Shown here piece by piece: positions 7,585 through 15,896 of a DNA stretch of 52,153 nt. Under the pieces are notes generated by a model. That model had not been told where the DNA came from. It ran no database searches and was given only the letters and a program-made list of their open reading frames with translations. Position 1 is the stretch's first letter; the number at the start of each line of letters is the position of its first letter. This stretch comes from an uncultured Cytophagales bacterium (GTDB lineage: Bacteria > Bacteroidota > Bacteroidia > Cytophagales > Thermonemataceae): assembly GCA_937911505.1 (NCBI GenBank), contig CALEMF010000023.1, forward strand, positions 1 through 52,153, in the 5' to 3' direction. Both the position numbers and the translations under genes were made by a program.

Positions 7585-7941
7585 ATGTTTCTAAAATATA
7601 ACCTCTTTACCCTACTATGGGCTAGTCTTATAGCCATAGCAACGCTCTTACCAGGTAGGCAGATACCACAGATCAACTATAGCGATAAACTTATGCATGG
7701 GCTGATTTTTGCTATACTGACCTTGTTAATGATCATTGGGTTTATTAAACAAAATACCTTTGCCTTCCTTCGTTTCAACGCCGTGAAAGCCACCCTAGTA
7801 ATCAGTATATGTTATGGAGCAGGGTTAGAGGCCGCACAGCAGTTGATTCCAGGGCGGCACTTCGACTGGAGTGACTTTGCGGCCAACGTGGCAGGGACTT
7901 GCCTAGGCTGGTTACTATTTTATGTAGTATACAGGTTATAA
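7585..7941 (+). CDS. VanZ-family small membrane protein
   Basis: A 118-residue protein with four predicted membrane helices. It has the VanZ-like pattern: first helix ending in LLPG, then the conserved DKLMHGLIFA at the start of helix 2, and RHFDWSDFAANVAGTCLGW near the end (the D-x-x-x-N-x-x-G motif). VanZ-like proteins are named after the teicoplanin-resistance gene, but most have no known function. It lies six bases downstream of gcvH on the same strand. Confidence 0.85.
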   Translation: MFLKYNLFTLLWASLIAIATLLPGRQIPQINYSDKLMHGLIFAILTLLMIIGFIKQNTFAFLRFNAVKATLVISICYGAGLEAAQQLIPGRHFDWSDFAANVAGTCLGWLLFYVVYRL

Positions 7942-7960
7942 CTACTGGAAAGTAAGATGA

Positions 7961-7992
7961 TTTGACGGCTGGCGTTATTTTTGTTATATTTG
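7961..7992 (+). promoter_or_regulatory. Bacteroidota promoter for the tonB gene
   Basis: TTTG (7961-7964), 20 bases, then TATATTTG (7985-7992). This is the Bacteroidota primary sigma consensus at ideal spacing, about 50 bases before the ATG at 8042. Confidence 0.75.
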
Positions 7993-8041
7993 GAAGTACA
8001 CTCGTTTAGTAAATAAAAAATTAAAACATATATCACTATTT

Positions 8042-8746
8042 ATGGAACCAAAGAAAAATCCGGAAATTGACACCTCAAGACAGATGCCTGTCTTCTGGAC
8101 GGCAGGCCTAGTAGTTGCTCTTTTAATGGTAACGGTTGCTTTTGAATGGAAAACATACGATGAGATAGATGATGAGCCTATAGAAGTGGCCATGATGATT
8201 CCCGACGAAGAAGCACAAATTGAGATTCCTCCCACGGTATTTACACCACCCCCACCACAACCTGTAGTACAAGAACCTGAACTCATCGAAGTACCCGATG
8301 AAGAAGAAATTGAAAAAGAAGTAAAGTTGCAAGACCAAGAACAAGAAACACCTCCTATCACAAGTTCAGAACCCGTAAAGGTAACCGCCCCTGTAAAGGT
8401 GACGGCTCCTCCTAAGGAAGACCCTCAACAAATCTTCTCCTTGGTAGAAAAGCAAGCGAGTTTCCCTGGAGGGATGAAAGCTTTTTACAAGTACTTAGAG
8501 AAAAACATTAAGTATCCTAACCAAGCAAAGCGACAAAATATTCAAGGCCAAGTTTTCCTACAGTTTGTCGTGAACAAAGATGGAAGTATTGAGCAGATTA
8601 AGGTAGTAAGAGGCATTGGTGGTGGCTGCGACGAAGAAGCCGTTCGTGTATTGAAAAATAGCCCTAAGTGGCAACCCGCAGAGCAACGCCACAAACCTGT
8701 AAGGGTGCGTATGACTGTACCGATCAAGTTTACACTACGTAGATAA
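8042..8746 (+). CDS. tonB: Energy transducer TonB
   Basis: The 234-residue product has a short cytoplasmic N terminus, one membrane helix (about residues 16-36), an acidic and proline-rich periplasmic linker (TPPPPQPVVQEPE, a repeat of PVKVTAP) and a C-terminal TonB domain (about 135-234) with the conserved FPGGMKAFYKYLEKNIKYP and QGQVFLQFVVNKDGS. It should couple the ExbBD proton-motive energy to outer-membrane receptors. It is the first and only membrane-anchored member of a tandem set of TonB C-terminal genes that runs up to a TonB-dependent receptor. No exbB or exbD is in the window. Confidence 0.92.
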   Translation: MEPKKNPEIDTSRQMPVFWTAGLVVALLMVTVAFEWKTYDEIDDEPIEVAMMIPDEEAQIEIPPTVFTPPPPQPVVQEPELIEVPDEEEIEKEVKLQDQEQETPPITSSEPVKVTAPVKVTAPPKEDPQQIFSLVEKQASFPGGMKAFYKYLEKNIKYPNQAKRQNIQGQVFLQFVVNKDGSIEQIKVVRGIGGGCDEEAVRVLKNSPKWQPAEQRHKPVRVRMTVPIKFTLRR

Positions 8747-8775
8747 GTAATCTGAAAATATTATAGATAAAGAAA

Positions 8776-8810
8776 GTAAAAAGCCTTATCCATCCGATAA
8801 GGCTTTTTAC
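8776..8810 (+). terminator. Intrinsic terminator after tonB
   Basis: A perfect 15-bp stem (8776-8790 with 8796-8810), with core AAAAAGCCTTATC and a 5-base loop. The A-run and T-run are part of the stem, so it can work in both directions. Confidence 0.9.
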
Positions 8811-8935
8811 TTTATGGAGAGCACAAACACGACCATTCTTTCGGTCTCTTGTGATAATTAGACATGGCAGGGTGAATTTATACAAACCTAACTACACGAA
8901 GAATCCGATAAAATAAGTATAACACTGACACAAGA

Positions 8936-9163
8936 ATGATTTTTGAATTTACCTCAGGGCTGATAACGCTTTTATTCCTACCTGTATAATCGCACAGAAA
9001 ATAAAAAATTGTAGGAGGTAATAAAAGGGATTAGTGGAGGCTGCGATGGAGAGGTGATACGGGTGCTTAACAAATGGCTCCCAATGGGAGCCTGCCCTAC
9101 AATATCATAGACCAGTAAGGGTAAACAGTACTAGTCAAGTTCTTACTACCCAATAGTAAGCCC
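8936..9163 (+). pseudogene. Decayed TonB C-terminal paralogue, remnant 1
   Basis: From an ATG at 8936 the frame gives a broken signal-peptide-like stretch (LITLLFLPV, stop, SHRK). Soon after comes VIKGISGGCDGEVIRVLN, plainly the TonB motif KVVRGIGGGCDEEAVRVLKN of the neighbours. A frameshift then leads to WEPALQYHRPVRV, matching WQPAEQRHKPVRV. The middle of the domain is deleted and several stops are present. Confidence 0.75.
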
Positions 9164-9299
9164 TGACAGCTTAACTAATAAATGATATTTTGTCTATATG
9201 AAACTTTGTTTTCGAATTGAATACGTGTAGTTTCGAAGCCAAAATAGGCTATTGTAAAGGGTAGTCTTATAGCCGAGAAACAAGAGACTCTAGTAAATA

Positions 9300-10214
9300 A
9301 TGAAACGAAAACTTATAAACACACTAATCTGTTTAGGGCTGGCAGGTATAGTCATTACTCCCCTCAACGCACAAGTAAAACTCAAGAAACTAAAAGGAAA
9401 AGTCTACAACTTCGACACCCAAGCACCTGAGAGCGGGGTAAGTATTATTACCAAAGAAGGACAAGTAAAAACAGACGATAAAGGAAAGTTTGTCATTGAG
9501 ATAGCGCCCGCCCTGCAAGAAATAACCATCACCAAAAAAGGTTTTTTCGAAGAAACACGATTAGTGAATAAGCCAAAGAAACTAAAAATACAGCTTACCC
9601 CACAAGTGCCCTCAGAAACCTACTGGGAAAAGGCAGAGAAAATAACGTTAAAAGGATCAGTATTAGATAAAGAGACGCAACTACCTGTATCTGACGCCCA
9701 GGTAATGGTAAAAGGTTTTTTTGAACCCATGGCAGCAACCAACATCTTGGGAGCGTTTACAGTAGAAGTACCCAAAGACAGGAAAATAGTATTGATTGTT
9801 ACCGCCAGTAAGTATACTTTAGAGAACTATGTGGTTCGTGTAACAGAAGAAAGTGCTAAAACACCAATGGAAATCTTGTTAAGGAAAGAAACGGAAAGTA
9901 AAGTATTAACACTCGTAGAAAAACAAGCCCAATTTCCAGGTGGTATGGAGCGTTTCTATCAATACCTGTCCCGAGAAATTCAATATCCATCGAATGCGAA
10001 GAAAATGGGTGTCGAAGGCACAGTTTTCCTCCAGTATGTTGTAAACAAAGATGGAAGCATCACTGACATAAAGGTAGTAAAAGGGATTGGAAGTGGCTGC
10101 GATGAAGAAGCCGTACGTGTACTGAAGAATAGCCCCAAATGGATACCGGCTGAGCATAAAGGTGAAATTGTAAGGGTACGTATGACGGTACCAATTAAGT
10201 TTATACTTCGTTGA
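9300..10214 (+). CDS. Exported protein with two carboxypeptidase-like domains and a TonB C-terminal domain
   Basis: The 304-residue product has a signal peptide ending PLNAQ (about residue 25). Two beta-sandwich modules of carboxypeptidase-regulatory type follow (KLKGKVYNFDTQAPESGVSI near residue 30; LKGSVLDKETQLPVSDAQVMV near 117), then a TonB C-terminal domain from about residue 200 (FPGGMERFYQYLSREIQYP, FLQYVVNKDGS, IGSGCDEEAVRVLKNSPKW). It has no proline-rich spacer and no membrane anchor beyond the signal peptide, so it looks periplasmic and is probably not an energy transducer. The C-terminal 100 residues are very close to the upstream TonB, indicating duplication or gene conversion. 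Confidence 0.8.
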   Translation: MKRKLINTLICLGLAGIVITPLNAQVKLKKLKGKVYNFDTQAPESGVSIITKEGQVKTDDKGKFVIEIAPALQEITITKKGFFEETRLVNKPKKLKIQLTPQVPSETYWEKAEKITLKGSVLDKETQLPVSDAQVMVKGFFEPMAATNILGAFTVEVPKDRKIVLIVTASKYTLENYVVRVTEESAKTPMEILLRKETESKVLTLVEKQAQFPGGMERFYQYLSREIQYPSNAKKMGVEGTVFLQYVVNKDGSITDIKVVKGIGSGCDEEAVRVLKNSPKWIPAEHKGEIVRVRMTVPIKFILR

Positions 10215-10267
10215 TAAATAGTTAAAGGTATCCATAGATTAACTAGGGCAAAGCCTGATTTTTAAGA

Positions 10268-10418
10268 GGAGCGTGAGTAGATCAAAGCGAAGAAATGGAT
10301 TGGTGGTGATGAAGAAGCCCTGCGATTGCCGAAAGAAAGCCCCAAATGGGAGCTTGCTGCCCAGTATAGTAAGCCCGTAAGAGTACGTGTAGAAATATCT
10401 TCGGTATTTACGCTGTAA
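10268..10418 (+). pseudogene. Decayed TonB C-terminal paralogue, remnant 2
   Basis: The frame ending in the TAA at 10416-10418 reads, after an internal stop, IKAKKWIGGDEEALRLPKES, then PKWELAAQYSKPVRVRVEIS and VFTL. This aligns with the neighbours' IKVVRGIGGGCDEEAVRVLKN and PKW..PA...KPVRVRMTVPIKF. Only the last third of the domain survives, and the conserved GGGC is reduced to GG. Confidence 0.75.
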
Positions 10419-10494
10419 AAAGAGCGTCTAAAATAGATAAATTGAAAGCCGCTTTGATTTTTTTATGATATTTTCTTTATATGTGCATAGTAAC

Positions 10495-10502
10495 TATATT
10501 TG
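10495..10502 (+). promoter_or_regulatory. Bacteroidota -7 element TATATTTG
   Basis: TATATTTG lies 31 bases before the chosen ATG at 10534. The sequence after it (TATTTGTCAGAAAACCAG, then ATTAAT) is closely repeated before the receptor gene near 11365, suggesting a duplicated promoter/leader. Confidence 0.5.
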
Positions 10503-10533
10503 TCAGAAAACCAGATTAATAATATATCTATTC

Positions 10534-10935
10534 ATGAAATCCTTTCACACTAACGCTTTTACATTAGTTATTTTACTACTCTTAGCCTTTACTTCTCTTC
10601 AAGCACAAACAAAGCCTCCGATCTTTTCCCATGCAGAAAAAGTAGCTGAGTTTCCGGGGGGAGCGCAAGCCTTAGAAACGTACTTAGCAGAGAATATCAA
10701 CTACCTAGAAAGAGCCAAAACTTACAATATACAAGGAATGGTATTTCTAAGTTTCATTGTAAACAAAGACGGCAGTGTTGAACAAGTAAAGGTGGTAAGA
10801 GGTATTGGAGGCGGCTGTGATGAAGAAGCCATTCGTGTACTCGAGAACAGTCCCAAATGGATACCTGCTGAACACGAAGGGAAAACTGTACGTATGCGTA
10901 TGACCCAGCCTGTTTACTTTAAATTGCCTAAGTAA
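10534..10935 (+). CDS. Small exported TonB C-terminal-domain protein
   Basis: The 133-residue product has a signal peptide (MKSFHTNAFTLVILLLLAF, cleavage after LQA near residue 24) and then almost nothing but a TonB C-terminal domain: FPGGAQALETYLAENINY, GMVFLSFIVNKDGS, GIGGGCDEEAIRVLENSPKW, RMRMTQPVYF. It has no membrane anchor or spacer, so classical energy transduction is unlikely. I chose the ATG at 10534, which gives a clean signal peptide, over the in-frame ATG at 10465, whose extension runs through the promoter-like element. It is the third intact copy of the tandem array. Confidence 0.8.
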   Translation: MKSFHTNAFTLVILLLLAFTSLQAQTKPPIFSHAEKVAEFPGGAQALETYLAENINYLERAKTYNIQGMVFLSFIVNKDGSVEQVKVVRGIGGGCDEEAIRVLENSPKWIPAEHEGKTVRMRMTQPVYFKLPK

Positions 10936-11062
10936 AGCCAGATGATTGATTACTTTACTATATAAGAATTATATAATCTTGCTATAGCAAAACAACTACT
11001 CTATTTATATCGACTTTATGAGCTGTCGCATACCTAGTAGCTGCTAAAAAACAAAAAAGGAA

Positions 11063-11257
11063 GCAATAGCAGCAATACAGTATGTAGTTAATAAAGATGT
11101 ACGCCTTAGACAGTTCAAGATCATCATTGATATGGGTGAGGGCTACAATGAAGAGGCAATACACATCTTAAAAAATAGCCCGAAATGAGAACCTGCTTCG
11201 TATAAGGAAAAATTGGTAAGGGTACATATGACACTGCCTGTTAGGGTTACTTTATAG
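11063..11257 (+). pseudogene. Decayed TonB C-terminal paralogue, remnant 3
   Basis: The frame ending in TAG at 11255-11257 reads IQYVVNKDVRLRQFKIIID, then GYNEEAIHILKNSPK, then a TGA at 11186-11188 exactly where the family has Trp, then EPASYKEKLVRVHMTLPVRV. The N-terminal half is lost. The TGG-to-TGA change and the lost GGC motif mark it as a dead copy. Confidence 0.8.
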
Positions 11258-11387
11258 AAATAAGTAAAGGAGAAAACACCTGTTCAGCAGAAAAAAGTGC
11301 TTCGGCTGACATGAAACCTTCTTTTACTTTTTACTCTATCTTCCTTTGTGTATATTGGTAGCCATATTTGTTAGGAAAACAAGATTA

Positions 11388-13754
11388 ATGAAACATCTAT
11401 TGGTTGGGCTACTTCTACTTTGTACCACTCAAGTAGTACAAGCCCAAAAGGCCACCCTTCAAGGAACTATCACCGACGAAGATAATACCCCCTTAGACTT
11501 AGCTACTGTACTCATAGAAGGTACACAGCAGGGAACAACAACCAATACCCAAGGAAAGTATACACTGGAGATCCCTGCCGATCAGTCTGTCACCTTGGTG
11601 TTTCGCTTTACTGGCTATCAGACCAAGAAAATAGCAGTTACACTCACTCCCAATGAAGTCAAGCAGCTCGATGTACGCCTAGAAGGTGGTACCCTAGATG
11701 AAGTAGAAATCCGAGGACGGGAAGATAGCCTGAAACGAGATGAAGTAAGCCTCATTAAAATAGACCCCAAAAAGGTAGCAGCCATGCCTTCGGCTTTCGG
11801 TGATTTCAATATGATCCTAGCCACATTGGGTGCTAGAAGCAACAGCGAGCTTTCTTCTACCTACTCCGTAAGAGGAGGTAACTATAATGAAAATCTTGTC
11901 TATGTAAACGATATTGTGGTGTACAGACCTTTTTTGGTAAGAGCAGGCGAGCAAGAAGGCTTAAGCTTTGTCAATCCTAATTTAGTAAGTAGCGTAGAGT
12001 TTTCTACGGGTGGCTGGCGACCAGAGTACGGCGATAAGCTCTCTAGCGTACTAAACATTCAGTACAAAGAGCCCACCGAGTTTAGTGGCTCTGTATGTTT
12101 GGGTATTCTCAATAATATGGCTCACGTAGAAGGTACCGCGCTTAATAATAAGATGAGCTATGTGGTGGGGGCACGCCGTAAAAGTGCTCGTTACCTGCTT
12201 GGTACCTTACCCGTGGAAGGCGAGTACTTACCACAGTTTATTGATATACAAAGCTATCTTAACTTTAAGCTATCCAGTAAAACAGACATCGGCTTACTTA
12301 CTTCATATGCTAGCAATGAGTACCTCGTCAATCCAGAAAACCGAGAGACGAGTTTTGGAACGTTAGCTAGAAGGCTACGTTTGTTTGTCGCCTATATAGG
12401 ACAGGAGCAACTCAACTATACAACCACCCAAAACGGACTGAAACTTACCCATCGCTTCTCAGATCGCTTCACTACCAAGCTGATTACTTCTTATATGCAA
12501 ACTACCGAGCGAGAATACGCCGATGTAGAGGGAGGATATCGCTTATGTGAGGTAAATAATGCTTTTGGAACACCCGGCTTCAATGAATGTGCTACCACGA
12601 TAGGCATTGGTACTAACTATACCTACCAGCGAAACAAGCTAGATGCCACTATTTGGGCAGCCGAGAACCGCTCCGAGTGGCGCGTAGGATCACGTCACAT
12701 CATTGGCTTTGGCGGACGCTATACCAATGAACGCATCGAAGATGTACTGGATGAATATAGCTTCTTAGACTCTGCCGACTTTGTAACCATTACAGAGCGT
12801 ATCAACAGTGAAAATAGCCTGCATACCCACCGCTTTGCCGCGTATGCGCAACATCAGTTCTTTATCGACTCTTTACAAACACTCACGTATGGCGTGCGTA
12901 TCGGATACTGGAGTCTCAACCAAGAGTTATGGGTAAGTCCTATGGTACAATACGCCATCCGACCTCGCTGGAAAAAAGATATTGTATTAAGGGCAGCCGT
13001 TGGAGTATACCATCAACCACCTTTTTACAGAGAGCTGCGTAATTTCCAAGGTGAAGTAAATGAAGACTTAAAAGCGCAACGAGCCATTCACTACATTGCT
13101 GGTATGGATTATGTCTTCAAATGGTACGGCAATAGAAACTTCAGGCTCGTGACAGAAGCCTACTACAAGGACTTAGACAATGTAGTTCCTTATGATGTAG
13201 ACAATGTCCGATTGAGGTACTACGCCAATAATAATGCAGTGGCTTACGTATGGGGCGTTGACGCCCGCTTGCACGGCGAGTTCATTAGAGGGACGGAATC
13301 TTGGATAAGCGTAGGCGTATTACAAACCAAAGAAGATGTACTCGGTGATGAACAAGGTTTTATTCGTCGCCCTACCGATCAACGGCTTAATGTGGGTGTC
13401 TACTTTGAGGACCACCTACCTAGTAATCCTACTTGGCGCATGAACCTCAATCTATTATGGGCTACCAACCTTCCCTTCAGTGTTCCTAATGAACCTGAGT
13501 TTCGTTCTGCCTTCTCTGGTAGAGACTACAGGCGCGTTGATATTGGCTTTTCGAAGTTTATAGATAATGTTCGTCTGGGAGGTGGGAAAACGCTGCTTGA
13601 GTCACTATGGATTGGCTTAGATGTATTGAATTTGTTGGGAGTGGAAAACGTTATTTCTTACACATGGATACAGGACGTTACAGATCAACAATATGCGGTT
13701 CCTAATGCGCTGTCGGCAAGATTTTTGAACTTAAGACTCATAGCTAAGTTTTAA
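11388..13754 (+). CDS. TonB-dependent outer-membrane receptor with carboxypeptidase-like N-terminal domain
   Basis: The 788-residue product begins with a signal peptide (MKHLLVGLLLLCTTQVVQAQ). A carboxypeptidase-regulatory-like domain (about residues 22-110, ATLQGTITDEDNTPLDLATV) follows, then a plug domain with SSTYSVRGGNYNENLVYVND, and a beta-barrel ending in the aromatic residue Phe (FLNLRLIAKF). It should import a substrate across the outer membrane using TonB. No SusD partner follows, so it is not a canonical glycan PUL; the substrate cannot be told. The ATG at 11388 gives a proper signal peptide; the in-frame ATG at 11346 would add 14 residues in front. It lies just downstream of the TonB array. 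Confidence 0.9.
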   Translation: MKHLLVGLLLLCTTQVVQAQKATLQGTITDEDNTPLDLATVLIEGTQQGTTTNTQGKYTLEIPADQSVTLVFRFTGYQTKKIAVTLTPNEVKQLDVRLEGGTLDEVEIRGREDSLKRDEVSLIKIDPKKVAAMPSAFGDFNMILATLGARSNSELSSTYSVRGGNYNENLVYVNDIVVYRPFLVRAGEQEGLSFVNPNLVSSVEFSTGGWRPEYGDKLSSVLNIQYKEPTEFSGSVCLGILNNMAHVEGTALNNKMSYVVGARRKSARYLLGTLPVEGEYLPQFIDIQSYLNFKLSSKTDIGLLTSYASNEYLVNPENRETSFGTLARRLRLFVAYIGQEQLNYTTTQNGLKLTHRFSDRFTTKLITSYMQTTEREYADVEGGYRLCEVNNAFGTPGFNECATTIGIGTNYTYQRNKLDATIWAAENRSEWRVGSRHIIGFGGRYTNERIEDVLDEYSFLDSADFVTITERINSENSLHTHRFAAYAQHQFFIDSLQTLTYGVRIGYWSLNQELWVSPMVQYAIRPRWKKDIVLRAAVGVYHQPPFYRELRNFQGEVNEDLKAQRAIHYIAGMDYVFKWYGNRNFRLVTEAYYKDLDNVVPYDVDNVRLRYYANNNAVAYVWGVDARLHGEFIRGTESWISVGVLQTKEDVLGDEQGFIRRPTDQRLNVGVYFEDHLPSNPTWRMNLNLLWATNLPFSVPNEPEFRSAFSGRDYRRVDIGFSKFIDNVRLGGGKTLLESLWIGLDVLNLLGVENVISYTWIQDVTDQQYAVPNALSARFLNLRLIAKF

Positions 13755-13786
13755 GATAAACGCTATAACACTGAAATTATATCTTT

Positions 13787-14377
13787 ATGAAAATCCCTCA
13801 ATCCCTTTACTTCGTTTTTATTTTTACAAGCTTACTTTTTTCAGCCTGTACTAAAAAACAGGTAACCCGCATCGACCCCAACGAGCAAATTGACTTAAGT
13901 GGACGATGGAACGATGTAGATTCTCGGCAAGTAGCCGAAAAAATGACCGAAGATGCCCTAGAACACGTGTGGCTCAAAAACTTCATGTTCGATCAGGATA
14001 AGCAACCTGTGATGATCGTAGGGATGGTACAGAATAAAACCCATGAGCATATCGATGCCCAAACGTTCATCAAAGACATAGAGAAAGAGTTTATCCAATC
14101 TCAAAAAATCCGTATTGTACAAAATAGCACCTTGAGAGAGAAACTTCGTCAAGAACGCGCTGAACAACAAGAGTTTGCTTCGCCAGATACCCAAAAGAAA
14201 TGGGGAAAAGAACTAGGTGCTGACTTTATGATGTTTGGCAACATCAACTCTATTGTAGACCAAGAAGGTAAAAGAAAGGTAGTATACTACCAAGTCAACT
14301 TGGAGCTAGCTGACATCGAGACCAACGAACTGGTTTGGATTGGTGAAAAGAAAATCAAAAAGTACGTAAAAAACTAG
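13787..14377 (+). CDS. LpoB-like penicillin-binding-protein activator lipoprotein
   Basis: A 196-residue lipoprotein (lipobox LFSAC, Cys21). The body matches the LpoB/CsgG-like fold: DLSGRWNDVDSRQVAEKM, then PVMIVGMVQNKTHEHID, the EFIQSQKIRIVQNS strand-helix, a KWGKELGADFMMFGNINSI segment, and a final VYYQVNLELADIETNELVW. In enterobacteria LpoB activates PBP1b from the outer membrane; in Bacteroidota the role is less clear. It lies 32 bases after the receptor gene and before another lipoprotein commonly found beside it. Confidence 0.82.
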   Translation: MKIPQSLYFVFIFTSLLFSACTKKQVTRIDPNEQIDLSGRWNDVDSRQVAEKMTEDALEHVWLKNFMFDQDKQPVMIVGMVQNKTHEHIDAQTFIKDIEKEFIQSQKIRIVQNSTLREKLRQERAEQQEFASPDTQKKWGKELGADFMMFGNINSIVDQEGKRKVVYYQVNLELADIETNELVWIGEKKIKKYVKN

Positions 14378-14443
14378 TTCGGTCGCTTTCCTATAGCTAC
14401 CAACTGTCTTTTTACCTTCGTACTGCTTTTTACCGTTGAAACT

Positions 14444-15841
14444 ATGAAGTACCTTCTCCTGAAATTATTTTTAATAACGCTCTTCTGCTTACAGAGTAGT
14501 TGTATGACTTACTATGAGCGTAACCAGCAATTTTATCGCTCGTTTGAGAAAGGAAACTTCGCAGAAGCCGTCGAGATTCTTGAAAAAGATAAGAAAAGCC
14601 CCCGTAAAAACAGTAAACTTCTTTACTACCTTAATTTAGGTACGGCCGCTTTTATGACAGGTAACTACGAGAAAGCCAATCTGAGTTTTGAAAGAGCTTA
14701 CGAAATAGGCGATAACTACAGTCGCAACTATTTTCAGGAAGCTGCTTCTATTATTTTGAATCCAAATGTGGCTCCTTACAGAGGAGAAGACTTCGAACTA
14801 TTAATGATTCATTACTACAAAGCACTTTCTTACCTAAAAACGAACGACTTTGAGAAAGCCTTGGTAGAATGCAAACGGATGAATATTAAACTGCTTGCAC
14901 TAGGCGATAAGTACAAATCTGAGAAATACTATCGGGCAGATGCATTTGTCAATGTGCTGATGGGGATTATTTATGATGCTAGCAGAGACTATAATAATGC
15001 CTTTATCGCCTATAGAAATGCCTTGAACGTCTTTGAAGAAGGCTATACAGAACAGTTTGGTGTGGAAGTTCCCGAACAGCTCAAAGTAGATTTGATAAGA
15101 ACTGCCCATCTGGCTGGTTTTCCACAAGAGCGAGCGCAATACGAAAAGCAATTTGAAAAGATCTATGAGCCCATTGATCGTGAAAAGGGTTACTTAGTGT
15201 TCTTCTGGCACAATGGATTAGGGCCCAAGAAAACAGAGGTATCTCTTGATTTTGTCTTTACACAACGCAATGGGCATATCCAATTTGATAACAAAAACTT
15301 TCGTCGTCATTTCGATTTTAATTTAAGTACAGACGACTACCGCTCCAGTGGTTTGAGTAATTTAGATGTAGTGAGGGTAGTACTGCCCAAATATGTGGAA
15401 CGCCCTGCTTACTTTAAAGAAGCTTTTTTGGAGTGGGAAGGACAGCAGAAATCGCTTGAGTTAGGACAAAATGTCAATAACTTGGCGTTTCAATCTTTGA
15501 AGCAACGAATTGGAAAAGAACTGGCCGAATCACTCCTACGTACCGCCCTTAAAAAAGCGGCCGAATACCAAATACGACAAGAAAATGAAGGACTAGGTGC
15601 TGCTGTCGGGTTGTTTGCACAGTTCACTGAGCAAGCTGATACAAGAGCTTGGCAAACCATTCCACATAGTATTTATTACACACGCATGGCTTTACCAGAA
15701 GGAGAACAACACGTAGACCTTGTTGTGAAAAATGCAGGAAGTAAAGACCAGCATAACTTTCAGTTCGATATCCAAGCCCGTACAACTACCTTTCACTTTT
15801 TCCATAATATGCAAGTGACCTACGGAAGAGATACTTACTAA
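14444..15841 (+). CDS. COG3014-type TPR lipoprotein
   Basis: The 465-residue product has the lipobox LQSSC (Cys20). TPR-like helical pairs span about residues 30-230 (YYLNLGTAAFMTGNYEKANLSFERAYE, split by family spacing; HYYKALSYLKTNDFEKAL; AFIAYRNALNVFEEGY), followed by a beta-rich C-terminal half. I recognise this as the COG3014-like family that often accompanies LpoB-like lipoproteins in Bacteroidota and Proteobacteria. Its molecular role is not established. It lies 66 bases downstream of the LpoB-like gene, so a shared envelope function is likely. Confidence 0.7.
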   Translation: MKYLLLKLFLITLFCLQSSCMTYYERNQQFYRSFEKGNFAEAVEILEKDKKSPRKNSKLLYYLNLGTAAFMTGNYEKANLSFERAYEIGDNYSRNYFQEAASIILNPNVAPYRGEDFELLMIHYYKALSYLKTNDFEKALVECKRMNIKLLALGDKYKSEKYYRADAFVNVLMGIIYDASRDYNNAFIAYRNALNVFEEGYTEQFGVEVPEQLKVDLIRTAHLAGFPQERAQYEKQFEKIYEPIDREKGYLVFFWHNGLGPKKTEVSLDFVFTQRNGHIQFDNKNFRRHFDFNLSTDDYRSSGLSNLDVVRVVLPKYVERPAYFKEAFLEWEGQQKSLELGQNVNNLAFQSLKQRIGKELAESLLRTALKKAAEYQIRQENEGLGAAVGLFAQFTEQADTRAWQTIPHSIYYTRMALPEGEQHVDLVVKNAGSKDQHNFQFDIQARTTTFHFFHNMQVTYGRDTY

Positions 15842-15896
15842 TGCCTTATCTAAAGGAGTAAGCCGCTAAGTTGCCTTTCTAAGAGGAAAAATAAAC

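Noticed and set aside
10982..11164. Small minus-strand ORF of 60 residues
   Set aside because: It is the shadow of the decayed TonB remnant on the plus strand and has no family features.
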